A stretch of DNA of 64,000 nucleotides from Actinomycetota bacterium (lineage in GTDB: Bacteria > Actinomycetota > Thermoleophilia > RBG-16-64-13), in NCBI GenBank assembly GCA_016278725.1, contig JADQBG010000015.1:62001-126000 (forward strand). The letters are read 5' to 3'. Both the position numbers and the translations under genes were made by a program. Under the pieces are notes generated by a model. It had not been told where the DNA came from. It saw nothing but the letters and a program-made list of their open reading frames with translations, and did no database searches. Positions 25,999 through 34,661 of the stretch are shown here, piece after piece (within the stretch, counting starts at the first letter, position 1; each line of letters begins with the position of its first letter).

Positions 25999-26661
25999 CT
26001 AGCCGAGAAGCCCCCGGCGCATCACTTCGCGCACGAGTTCCGCCCTGCGCTCCACTCCCAGAAGATCCATGGCGTGGCGAACGTGGTATTTCACCGTGGA
26101 TTCTGAGAGATACAGCTGTTCGCCAATGCTCTTGTTGGTGTGCCCCTCGGTCAGCAACTCGAGCACCTGGAGTTGGCGCGGGGTGAGTTCCACCTGGCCG
26201 GACTTCTCCGGCAACGCCTCTTCTCCGCTTCGCAGCCGCTCCATGACCCGCTCGGTGATCTGCGGATCGAGCACCGATTGCCCCGCCGCCACCAAACGCA
26301 CGATGCGCTTGAGTTCGTCCAATTCGACGTCCTTGAGAACGTAGCCTTTAGCCCCGGCGGTGATGCACTTGAACAGGCTCTCTTCCTCCATGTAGGTAGT
26401 GAGGATGACGACCTTGGCTTTGGGACGGACCTCCACGATGCGGCGGCAAACCTCGATTCCGGTCTCACTCTTCAACTTGAGGTCGAGCAGGACCACGTCC
26501 GGCTCCAGTTCCTGGACCAGCCTTACGGCGGTCGCCCCGTCCGCCGCCTGTCCCACCACCTCGAGGTCGGCCTCGAGCTCCAGGGTGTACTTGAGTCCCT
26601 GGGTGACGATCTGATGATCATCGACCAGCAGCATGCGGGTGTGCCGGGCCGGTTCGCTCAC
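25999..26661 (-). CDS. LuxR/NarL-family response regulator
   Basis: GTG 26661 overlaps the kinase stop by four bases (GTGA), which fixes this start over the internal ATG at 26634. The 220-residue protein has a receiver domain (10-125) with acidic pocket LLVDDHQ, phospho-acceptor Asp in VVLLDLKLKS and Lys in GYVLKDVE. A GerE-type HTH follows (about 155-215): LTPRQLQVLELLTEGHTNK, then SESTVKYHVRHAMDLLGV. It is the last gene of a coupled Fe-ADH, kinase, regulator operon and may control alcohol-oxidation genes next door. Confidence 0.93.
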   Translation of the reverse strand: MSEPARHTRMLLVDDHQIVTQGLKYTLELEADLEVVGQAADGATAVRLVQELEPDVVLLDLKLKSETGIEVCRRIVEVRPKAKVVILTTYMEEESLFKCITAGAKGYVLKDVELDELKRIVRLVAAGQSVLDPQITERVMERLRSGEEALPEKSGQVELTPRQLQVLELLTEGHTNKSIGEQLYLSESTVKYHVRHAMDLLGVERRAELVREVMRRGLLG

Positions 26662-28592
26662 GAGACGGGCACCCGGACCTCGATCCGCGTGCCCTGCCCC
26701 GGGGCGCTTGCGCAGGTGAAGGACCCGCCCAAACCCCGAGCGCGCTCGCGCATGCCGGAGAGCCCATATCCCTTTGTCTCCGGCGACGGCGAGACGCCTG
26801 CGTCGACTCCGATCCCGTCGTCGGCAACAGCAACGATCAGGTGGCCGTCCACCTGCCCCAGCTCGACGGACACGTGCCGCGCTTTGGCGTGTTTGTAGAC
26901 GTTGAAAAGGGCCTCCTGCACGATGCGATACAACTCGTTCTCTCGCTCGGAGCCGAGGGGCGGCACGTCCTCGGCCACTCGGCAATCGACCTCGACCTGA
27001 TTGAGGTTGAGGTACTCCCGGGCCAACCGGCGAAGCGCGGCGGGAAGCCCGGCCTCCGCTACCTCGGCCGGGGTGAGCTCGAAAATGCTCTGCCGGATCT
27101 CTTGGACTCCCCCCCGCGCCAATTCGCGCAGGAAGCCGATGCGCTCGTGAAGCTCCGTCCCCTCCTCCGTCTTGGCCCGGCACCAGTCGAGGTTGAGACC
27201 GATGCTGTAGAGCACCTGGGCCACGCTATCGTGGAGCTCGCGGGCGATGCGGGCCCGCTCTGCCTGAATGATGCGGTCCTGCTCGACGGCGCTGATCTTG
27301 TGAAGGGCCCGTTCCAGCTCCTGGTGCTTGGCTTCCGTGACCTGCTGCTGACGCACCGCCTGGAGGTAGTGTTCCTCGGCGTGTCGCCTGAGCCGCTCCC
27401 CTTCCTCGTAGAGCCGCGCATTCTCCATCGAAACCGCCGTCTGGCTCCCCAATATGCGCAGGATCTCGGTCTCGCTGAGCTCCAGGTCCCAGGCTTCCCG
27501 GGTCAGCGCCATGATGGTGCCGATCAGCCGGTCCCCGCGGAGCATGGGAATGCATAGCGCTGAGCGCAGAGGCCGCGGTCCTTCGGGGCCGCTCCGCGCA
27601 GCTTCTTTCGACTTTGCCTGCAACACCGGCCAGAGGTGCTCGAGTGCGCGGGCTTCCAGCCAGAGCGGCTCGCCGCCCGATCCCATCGCGGAGTGCATGA
27701 TGCGCTGCTGTTCCGGGCTCAGCCGGCAAAAACCCGAGGCTCCGGAAGATTCGGTCTCCCCCTCGACGAGCACCAGGACATCGCTGGCGGCGGTGAGTTC
27801 CTTGACCGTGCGCACCAGCTGATCGACGAACGACTCGAGGCCGCTGGTGGTGTGCGTGAGCGCCTGCGAGATGGCACCGAGGGAGAACAGGGCGCGGTCG
27901 AGCCTGCGCGCCTGCATGGCGGTGCGCCGGTAGAGCGAGGCGTTGTCGATCGCGAGCGCCAGCGAGCGGCCCAATCCGCGGCAGACGTCCAGGTCCCGGG
28001 GAGCGATCTCGTGGGCGGCGAGGGCCAGCATGGCCAGCACCCGTTCCCCGGTCTTGAGCGGCAAGAACACCAGCAGGGGATCCAGCGGGGCCACGGCCCA
28101 GTCTCGATCGACCACCAGGTCCTGCAGCCTCAAGGCCTCGGCGAACGCCGGGCGCGCGAGCAATTGGTCCACCGTCAGCTCCCGGTCGATACCAAGGGCG
28201 TTGGCCTGCCGCGCGGCCTCGAAGTGCAGCGTCTCGCTCGAAGGCGGCTGCGCAAAAACGTGGATGGCGGCCCAGGGGTACCCCATCTGGGTGGTGAGAA
28301 TGTCGAGCGACTCCTGGATGACCTGGTCCAGTTCGAGCGTTCGGCTGATGTGCTGCGTTGCCGCGAGCACCGTCGAAACCCGCACCACCGAGCGCTGCAG
28401 CTCTTGGCTAAGCTGCTCGGCCTCGAGCCTGGCGGTCTCCAGCAACCGGTTGCTGGTTTCCAGTTCCTCGATCTTCTGCCGGAGCGCCGGGTAATAAGTC
28501 TTCTTCGAGCAGTGAATCCCGGTCAGGAGTTCGACGGCCTCCTCCCGGCGGCTGTCCATGGCCCGCCGGAAATTGTCGCGCCCGTCGCTCAC
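26658..28592 (-). CDS. soluble GAF-domain histidine kinase (NarX/HisKA_3 type)
   Basis: GTG 28592 overlaps the preceding Fe-ADH stop by four bases. The 644-residue protein has no membrane helix. It has a coiled N-terminus (about 35-75), two GAF domains (about 80-225 and 245-410), a coiled segment, a HisKA_3 domain with ERARIARELHDSVAQVLYS (phospho-His in ELHDSV) and a HATPase domain (ELYRIVQEALFNVYKHAKA; DDGIGVD; GYGLSGMRERA). It should sense an intracellular ligand and phosphorylate the regulator encoded at 25999. Confidence 0.93.
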   Translation of the reverse strand: MSDGRDNFRRAMDSRREEAVELLTGIHCSKKTYYPALRQKIEELETSNRLLETARLEAEQLSQELQRSVVRVSTVLAATQHISRTLELDQVIQESLDILTTQMGYPWAAIHVFAQPPSSETLHFEAARQANALGIDRELTVDQLLARPAFAEALRLQDLVVDRDWAVAPLDPLLVFLPLKTGERVLAMLALAAHEIAPRDLDVCRGLGRSLALAIDNASLYRRTAMQARRLDRALFSLGAISQALTHTTSGLESFVDQLVRTVKELTAASDVLVLVEGETESSGASGFCRLSPEQQRIMHSAMGSGGEPLWLEARALEHLWPVLQAKSKEAARSGPEGPRPLRSALCIPMLRGDRLIGTIMALTREAWDLELSETEILRILGSQTAVSMENARLYEEGERLRRHAEEHYLQAVRQQQVTEAKHQELERALHKISAVEQDRIIQAERARIARELHDSVAQVLYSIGLNLDWCRAKTEEGTELHERIGFLRELARGGVQEIRQSIFELTPAEVAEAGLPAALRRLAREYLNLNQVEVDCRVAEDVPPLGSERENELYRIVQEALFNVYKHAKARHVSVELGQVDGHLIVAVADDGIGVDAGVSPSPETKGYGLSGMRERARGLGGSFTCASAPGQGTRIEVRVPVS

Positions 28593-29797
28593 GCGAGGCC
28601 GTTGCCTGAGTGGAGCGGATCCTGCCCGAGGTCCTCGACCGGCAGGCTGAGCACCGCGCGGAAGAGCTCGCCCAGTTCCGCCTCGCCGAGGTCACGGGGA
28701 TTGGTGACCAGGCACACGTCGTCGAGGGCGCCCTCGACCATGGCGGGCAGGCAATCCACCGGGAGCCGCTGGGCTTCTGCCACGACCACGGGCAGACCGA
28801 CATCGCGCGCCAGGTCCCTCACCGCTGCGACGGAACGCAAGGCGGCGTCGCGGGTGCTCAGATCTTCGACCCTCTCCCCCATCGCGCGGGCGATCCGGGA
28901 ATAGCGCTCGGTGTCGGCGATCAGGTTGTACTCCATGATGTGGGGCAGGACCACGGCGTTCGCCGTCCCGTGAGCCACGTCGAGCATCCCCCCGATCTGG
29001 TGGGTGATGGCGTGCGTGGCCCCCAGCGCCGCGTTCGACAAGCAGATGCCGGCCTTGAGCGAGGCCATCGCCATGTTGACCTTGGCCGTGAGGTTGTCCC
29101 GGCTGCCCACGGAGGCCCGGAGGTTCTGCGCGATCAGCTCGATCGCGCTCAAGGCGTGCACGTCGGTCAGCGGAGTGGCCGCGATGCTGACGTAGGACTC
29201 GATGGCGTGCGTCAACGCGTCCATGCCCGTGTAGGCCGTCAGTTCAGCATCCTTGGTGGTCAGGAGCAATGGATCGGTAATGGAGATGTCCGGCACGAGG
29301 CTCTTCGAGCAGAGCACGAGCTTCACGCGCCGCCCGGTGTCGGTGATCACGGCAAACTGCGATACGTCGGCGCCGGTTCCGGCAGTCGAGGGGATCATCA
29401 CCATGGGCGGCAGGGGGCGCGTCACCAGGTCGACGCCCGCATAGTCAGAGATGCGGCCGCCGTGGGTGACCAGGATGCCCACGCCCTTGGCGGCGTCCAT
29501 CGGGCTGCCACCGCCCACCGCCAGGATGGAATCGCAGGATTCCTGGCGGTACAGTTCGGCTCCCCGCCGGACCTCGGTGTCCCTGGGATTTTCGGACACG
29601 TCGTCCCAGATCACCCATTCGATTCCGAACTCTTCGAGATGGGGCAGGACTTTGTCCACCCAGCCGGCCTCCCGCACTCCGGGATCCGTCGCCAGAAAGA
29701 CGCGGTGAGCGCCAAGCCGGGTGAGACTGCTGCCCGCCTGACCCAGGGAGTCGACCCCGAAGATGATCTCGGGAATTACGAACTTGGTGATTCTCAC
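28589..29797 (-). CDS. iron-containing alcohol dehydrogenase, ErcA-like by context
   Basis: The 402-residue group III ADH has SILAVGGGSPMDAAKGVGI in the NAD domain, PSTAGTGADVSQFAVITD, YTGMDALTHAIESYVS, and the metal region THAITHQIGGMLDVAHG. It is first in an operon with a kinase and a response regulator, joined by four-base overlaps. In pseudomonads an Fe-ADH of this family (ErcA) belongs to the ethanol-oxidation signalling hierarchy with sensor kinases. That parallel suggests a sensory or signal-generating role here, but catalytic alcohol oxidation is equally allowed by the sequence. Confidence 0.9.
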   Translation of the reverse strand: MRITKFVIPEIIFGVDSLGQAGSSLTRLGAHRVFLATDPGVREAGWVDKVLPHLEEFGIEWVIWDDVSENPRDTEVRRGAELYRQESCDSILAVGGGSPMDAAKGVGILVTHGGRISDYAGVDLVTRPLPPMVMIPSTAGTGADVSQFAVITDTGRRVKLVLCSKSLVPDISITDPLLLTTKDAELTAYTGMDALTHAIESYVSIAATPLTDVHALSAIELIAQNLRASVGSRDNLTAKVNMAMASLKAGICLSNAALGATHAITHQIGGMLDVAHGTANAVVLPHIMEYNLIADTERYSRIARAMGERVEDLSTRDAALRSVAAVRDLARDVGLPVVVAEAQRLPVDCLPAMVEGALDDVCLVTNPRDLGEAELGELFRAVLSLPVEDLGQDPLHSGNGLA

Positions 29798-29918
29798 GAG
29801 ATGCTCTTCCTATCTGTCCCAATGCGCAGAATGGTTAACCATGGATTGTACGCAGCATCGAGGCGAAGCGGCAAGCCGCCCAGGGTTCCGTCCGGCGTAT
29901 CGGCTACCATTTGGGCAG

Positions 29919-30863
29919 ATGGAACTCGGCGCACAGATGACGACCGCGTCCCCCGGGGACGGCACCCGCTTCGACGGCACCCGCTTCGCGATGATCGCTT
30001 CGGGATCGGACGGGAACGCCGCGGTTCTCCAGAGCGCGGAGACGCTTCTGCTGATCGACGCCGGGGTCTCCTATCCTCGGCTGGTCGCGGGACTCGCCCG
30101 GTTGGGCCTCGTGCCGCAACAGCTCTCCGCCATCCTTCTGACTCACGAACACGGCGATCACGTCTGCGGGTTGGCCGCTCTGCTACGCCGGCACCGCTGC
30201 CCGGTGGCGACCACCCGGGAAACCAGGCAGGGGCTGGGCCGCCGGCGCGACCTGCGGAGCCAGGCGGCGGCCGAGTGGATCGACCTGCGGCCGGGACAAC
30301 CCAGCTGGGTGGGCGGGCTGGAGGTACTGGCCTTCCGCACGTCGCACGACGCGCGCGGTCCCGTGGGTTACCGGGTGGAGGCGAAGGGTGCCCGGCTTGC
30401 CTACGCCACCGACACCGGTCACGCCACCCCGGAGTTGCTGGAAGCGGCCGCGGGGTGCGACCTCTTGGCCCTGGAGGCCAATCATTGTCCCGATTTACTG
30501 CGCCACGGCCCCTATCCCCGCCGGCTAAAAGAGCGCGTGGCCTCGGATCGGGGACATCTGAGCAACCAACAGGCGGCCGAGGTCTTGGGCGCCGCGGTTT
30601 CCGCACGGTTGCGCGCGGTTCTCGCGCTGCACATCTCCAAGATCAACAACCACCCTGACCTCGCCATGGGCGCGTTGGCCGCCGGCCTGGCCGACGCCGG
30701 AAGCGAGGCCCGTTGCCTCGCGGTCGGCCGCTACGGCAGCGGTTGGATCGACTGCCAGACTTCGGGCACCCACGGCCGAGCCAACGAGGACGGGCCAAAA
30801 CCCCATGCGCTCGGCGAAACCGGCGCGGGAGCCGCTAGTAGCGGCCGATCAGCTTCCAGATGA
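29919..30863 (+). CDS. MBL-fold metallo-hydrolase (WalJ/YycJ-like)
   Basis: I chose ATG 29919 (MELGAQM); ATG 29937 is possible, and neither has a strong ribosome site. The product is about 314 residues. Signature motifs are ASGSDGNAAVLQS, LLIDAGVS, LTHEHGDHVCGL, TDTGHATPELLEAAAGCD and EANHCPDLL, plus DRGHLSNQQA, all typical of the WalJ/YycJ branch, which acts as a phosphodiesterase or exonuclease in other bacteria. The C-terminal 45 residues exceed the family norm and overlap the convergent CoA-binding gene by 29 bases. Confidence 0.88.
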   Translation: MELGAQMTTASPGDGTRFDGTRFAMIASGSDGNAAVLQSAETLLLIDAGVSYPRLVAGLARLGLVPQQLSAILLTHEHGDHVCGLAALLRRHRCPVATTRETRQGLGRRRDLRSQAAAEWIDLRPGQPSWVGGLEVLAFRTSHDARGPVGYRVEAKGARLAYATDTGHATPELLEAAAGCDLLALEANHCPDLLRHGPYPRRLKERVASDRGHLSNQQAAEVLGAAVSARLRAVLALHISKINNHPDLAMGALAAGLADAGSEARCLAVGRYGSGWIDCQTSGTHGRANEDGPKPHALGETGAGAASSGRSASR

Positions 30864-31284
30864 CCCGATGAATCGCGTGCGGGCTGAAGGTGGAGGCCAG
30901 ATACATGACGGCGCAGGAGCCGGTGTAGACCCGGATCCCCTGCTTCTGGGCCATGGACAGCGCCTCGTCCGATTCGGTGCCCATATGGATCCAGACCTCC
31001 CGATAGCCTCGGGACCCCAGTTCTTGCAGGACTTCGGCGGTCTTCTCCTTGCCCACTTCCACGATCGCACCCCGGTGCTCGGGCACGCCATTGGCGGGGG
31101 GAACCTGGTCCAGCCCGCTCAGGCGTCCCTGAGAGCCATCACCGCCGAGATCGACCGAGTACACCTTGCGGCCGGTATCCCTAAGCAGACGCTCGGAGAT
31201 CTCGGGGAACTTGCGCGCCTCCGAATTCCCCACCAGCACGAACTCCTCGGCTTCGAAGAACCGCTCCCTCTCAGAAGACGGCAT
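30835..31284 (-). CDS. CoA-binding domain protein (Rossmann fold)
   Basis: ATG 31284 follows AAAGGAGGAG. The 149-residue protein has the CoA_binding_2 layout: a first beta-alpha unit EFVLVGNSEARKFPEISERL, a second strand VYSVDLGG, and REVWIHMGTESDEALSMAQ followed by GIRVYTGSCAVMYL. The GNS-based first loop differs from the usual GxS pattern of YccU-like proteins, so ligand binding is uncertain. It stands alone on the minus strand, tail to tail with the MBL gene and divergent from the activase gene. Confidence 0.72.
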   Translation of the reverse strand: MPSSERERFFEAEEFVLVGNSEARKFPEISERLLRDTGRKVYSVDLGGDGSQGRLSGLDQVPPANGVPEHRGAIVEVGKEKTAEVLQELGSRGYREVWIHMGTESDEALSMAQKQGIRVYTGSCAVMYLASTFSPHAIHRVIWKLIGRY

Positions 31285-31480
31285 CACTCCTCCTTTGCCC
31301 TTTGCCGCAGGCCCTTCCCGCAGACGCACCACCCCAGTCTACTGCTAACCGCCTGGAGGCGCGAGTCTGCGGCGGCCCGCCGCCGCCCGTGGTAATCTCT
31401 ACGGCTGTATTTCGATAGTTACTACACGACTGACGCCGGCCCTCCGGGGTGCGTTGCTGTCAAAACTCATTGGGTGAAGC

Positions 31481-34400
31481 ATGGCCACACTTGGAATCGA
31501 TATTGGCTGCATCAGTGTAAAGATGGCGGTGGTGGGCTCCGGCGCCGAGCGGGAGATCCTGGAGGCCGCGGGTAAGGCCGACACCTTCCTGCAACTCGCC
31601 CCGGGCGCCCCCGGCATGCCCCACTCTTCCTCCCCGCCGCTCCTGGTGACCAGATACCAGCGGATAAAGGGAACTCCGGCCGAGACCGCACAGTCTCTGC
31701 TCGAAGAAGTGCTGGCCGCCCTTCCTCCAGACACCATCAGCGGCATCCGCATGACCGGCTCCGGGGGCAGACTGCTCGCCAAGAGCCTCGATGCCCCCTA
31801 CGAGAATGAATTCAAGGCCATCGCCCGGGGCGTGGGCGTCCTGCACCCCGACGTCGACCTGGTCTTCGAGATGGGCGGCGAGACCTCCAAGTTCATCCGC
31901 CTGGAGCGGGACCCGGAAGGCCGCGTGGGCATCTGCGACTACCAGGGCAACGGTGACTGCGCCGCCGGAACCGGATCCTTCATGGACCAGCAGGCCAACC
32001 GCTTGCTCTACGAGATCGAAGACGTCGGCGAGATCGTCCTGGGAGCGGGCAAGGCAGCCACCATCGCGGGGCGCTGCTCGGTCTTTGCCAAGTCGGACAT
32101 GATCCATTCGCAGCAAAAGGGCTATCAGCCGCCCGAGGTGCTCAAAGGCCTGTGCAACGCGGTGGTGCGTAACTACCGGGGTACCATCACCAAGGGCAAA
32201 GAGATCGACGGCCGGGTGGCCTTCATCGGCGGAGTAGCCGCCAACCAGGGCGCCGCCCGGGCCATGGCCGAAGCCTTCGAGATCGGCGAGGACGAGTTCC
32301 TCATCCCCGCTTATTACGCCTGGATGGGCGCCATCGGCGCCGCGCTGATCGAGGCCGAGATCGAAGGCGGAGTGGGCGCCATCGACGCGGCCGCCATGAC
32401 CACCGCGGGCGAGGACCGCTTCCCCACCGCCGCACCGCTGTTGATGGATCGCGTGGTGCTCCTTCGCGACCGGGTAAAGCCGTATGAGTTCAAGAGCAAC
32501 GGCAACGGTAACGGCGGCTCGGCGGCGGCCGGGTCGGCAACCGGGAACGGCGGTTCCGCCCACGAGCCCGTGCCGGTCTACCTGGGCGTCGACATCGGCT
32601 CGGTTTCCACCAACCTGGTGGTGCTCGACGAGGCCGGCGACCTGATCAAAGAGATCTATCTGAAGACCGAAGGCCGTCCGGTCGAGGTGGTCAACCGGGG
32701 CTTGGCCGAGATCCAAGAGGAAATCGGCGACCGCATCCTCGTCAGGGGCGTGGGCACCACCGGTTCCGGGCGCGAGTTGATCGGCGAACTGATCGGCGCC
32801 GACACCGTGAACGACGAGATCACCGCGCACAAAACCGGAGCCACCTTCATCGGCCGCAAGCTGACCGGGCGGATCCCCGACACCATCTTCGAGATCGGCG
32901 GCCAGGACTCCAAGTACATCAGCCTGCAGGACGGGGTGGTGGTCGACTTCGCCATGAACGAGGCCTGCGCGGCGGGCACCGGCTCCTTCCTCGAGGAACA
33001 GGCGGAGAAGTTGGGCGTGCAGATCAAGGGCGAGTTCGCCGAACTCGCGCTGGCCAGCGAAGCCCCGGTGCGCCTGGGCGAGCGCTGCACGGTATTCATG
33101 GAGCGCGACGTCAACTCCTATCTTCAGCGCGGCGCCTCCACCGGAGACCTGGTGGCGGGCCTGGCCTACTCCATCGCCTACAACTACCTGAACCGCCTGG
33201 TGGGCACCCGCAGGATCGGCGAGACCATCTACTTCCAGGGCGGCACCGCCTACAACGACTCGGTGGCCGCCGCTTTCAGCCAGATCCTGCAGCGGGACAT
33301 CATCGTGCCGCCGCACAACGGCGTGGTGGGGGCCATCGGCATGGCCCTGCTCGCCCGCGAGAAGATGGAAGCCACCCACGACGAAACCGGCTTCCGGGGC
33401 TGGGACCTCGAGGCGGTGGACTACACCATCAAGGAGTTCACCTGCAAAGGCTGCACCAACGAGTGCGACATCCGGCAGTTCACCATCGGCGAGGAGAAGA
33501 CCTACTGGGGAGACAAGTGCTCCGACCGCTACCGCAAGCGGGCCAAGGTCGACAAGCTGCCGGTGATCCCCGATCTGGTCGACTATCGCGAGAAGCTGGT
33601 CATGTCCTACGTGACCGCCGACGATGTCGAGACTTCCAAGCTGGTCTCGAGCGGCTCGGACGCTCCCCGGGGAACCATTGGAGTGCCCCGGGCGATGTAC
33701 ACCTACGACCGCCTGCCCTTCTGGGCCACCTTCTTCCGCAACTGCGGCTTCGACGTGATGGTCTCGGGCGAGACCGACCGGCGCATCCGGGAAAAGGGCG
33801 TGGAGAATTCGGTGGCCGAGCCCTGCTTCCCCATCAGGGTGGCGCACGGACACGTGGCCGAGCTTCTCGACCGCGGGGCGGATCGGGTGCTGGTCCCGAA
33901 CCAACTGAACGAAGAGACCGACCACCCCGAGTGGGAGTCTCACGCCTGTCCCTGGGGCCAGACCCTTCCCTTCGTGATCGCGTCGGCTCCCGGCTTCGAG
34001 GCTGCGGCCGACAAGCTGCTGATGCCCACCATGCACTTCCGGCGAGGGCCGGAGTACGTCTCCCAGACGCTGGTCGAGCTGATGAAACCCCTATCCGTGG
34101 ACCGCAAGACCGTTGAAGCCGCTGTGAAAGAGGCCTACGCGGCGCAGTCCGAATTCCGCCAGGACTTGCTGCGCATGGGCGCCCAGGCCCTCAGCGATCT
34201 GAGCGAGAAGGATGAACTGGGGATCGTGCTGGTCGGCCGGCCGTACAACATGTACGACGGCGGGATCAACATGGACGTGCCGGCCAAGCTCAGGAAATAC
34301 TACGGGGTGAACGTGATCCCCATGGACTTCCTGCCGCTCTGGGACGAGGACGTGCGTTCGGTCAACCCCAACATGTACTGGAATTACGGGCGCAAGATCC

Positions 34401-34651
34401 TGCAGGCGGCCAAGGTGATCGCCGCGTACCCCAATCTGCACGTCATCTACATGACCAACTTCAAGTGCGGCCCGGACAGCTACATCAAGCACTTCATGGC
34501 CGAGGCCAGTCCCGAGCCCTTCCTGACCCTTCAGTTCGACGAGCACACCAATGACGCGGGAGCGATGACCCGCTGCGAAGCCTACCTGGATAGCAAGGGC
34601 TTCCTGCGCTGGTGGAGCCGGGAGCGGGCCGACGTCGCCCGCTCGGCATAG
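31481..34651 (+). CDS. BadF/BadG/HgdC-type acyl-CoA dehydratase activase, two ASKHA domains plus DUF2229
   Basis: The 1056-residue protein has a first ASKHA ATPase domain (1-300; GIDIGCISVKMAVV), a Gly/Asn/Ser linker (about 340-365), a second ASKHA domain (366-640; LGVDIGSVSTNLVVLDE) and a DUF2229 region (about 650-1056; KGCTNECDIR). Both ATPase domains keep the two cluster cysteines known from HgdC (CAAGTGSF with RCSVF, and CAAGTGSF with RCTVF), so one chain could hold the bridging [4Fe-4S] cluster of the usual homodimer. Such activases energise electrons for dehydratases or reductases. The usual C-terminal portion is the next gene. Confidence 0.9.
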   Translation: MATLGIDIGCISVKMAVVGSGAEREILEAAGKADTFLQLAPGAPGMPHSSSPPLLVTRYQRIKGTPAETAQSLLEEVLAALPPDTISGIRMTGSGGRLLAKSLDAPYENEFKAIARGVGVLHPDVDLVFEMGGETSKFIRLERDPEGRVGICDYQGNGDCAAGTGSFMDQQANRLLYEIEDVGEIVLGAGKAATIAGRCSVFAKSDMIHSQQKGYQPPEVLKGLCNAVVRNYRGTITKGKEIDGRVAFIGGVAANQGAARAMAEAFEIGEDEFLIPAYYAWMGAIGAALIEAEIEGGVGAIDAAAMTTAGEDRFPTAAPLLMDRVVLLRDRVKPYEFKSNGNGNGGSAAAGSATGNGGSAHEPVPVYLGVDIGSVSTNLVVLDEAGDLIKEIYLKTEGRPVEVVNRGLAEIQEEIGDRILVRGVGTTGSGRELIGELIGADTVNDEITAHKTGATFIGRKLTGRIPDTIFEIGGQDSKYISLQDGVVVDFAMNEACAAGTGSFLEEQAEKLGVQIKGEFAELALASEAPVRLGERCTVFMERDVNSYLQRGASTGDLVAGLAYSIAYNYLNRLVGTRRIGETIYFQGGTAYNDSVAAAFSQILQRDIIVPPHNGVVGAIGMALLAREKMEATHDETGFRGWDLEAVDYTIKEFTCKGCTNECDIRQFTIGEEKTYWGDKCSDRYRKRAKVDKLPVIPDLVDYREKLVMSYVTADDVETSKLVSSGSDAPRGTIGVPRAMYTYDRLPFWATFFRNCGFDVMVSGETDRRIREKGVENSVAEPCFPIRVAHGHVAELLDRGADRVLVPNQLNEETDHPEWESHACPWGQTLPFVIASAPGFEAAADKLLMPTMHFRRGPEYVSQTLVELMKPLSVDRKTVEAAVKEAYAAQSEFRQDLLRMGAQALSDLSEKDELGIVLVGRPYNMYDGGINMDVPAKLRKYYGVNVIPMDFLPLWDEDVRSVNPNMYWNYGRKILQAAKVIAAYPNLHVIYMTNFKCGPDSYIKHFMAEASPEPFLTLQFDEHTNDAGAMTRCEAYLDSKGFLRWWSRERADVARSA

Positions 34652-34661
34652 GAGGACGATT

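Noticed and set aside
31460-34036. An 858-codon open frame on the minus strand opposite the activase gene
   Set aside because: It lies wholly over a gene with clear domains on the other strand and its translation is His/Gln/Val-rich with no motif. Long antisense frames are expected in DNA this GC-rich.
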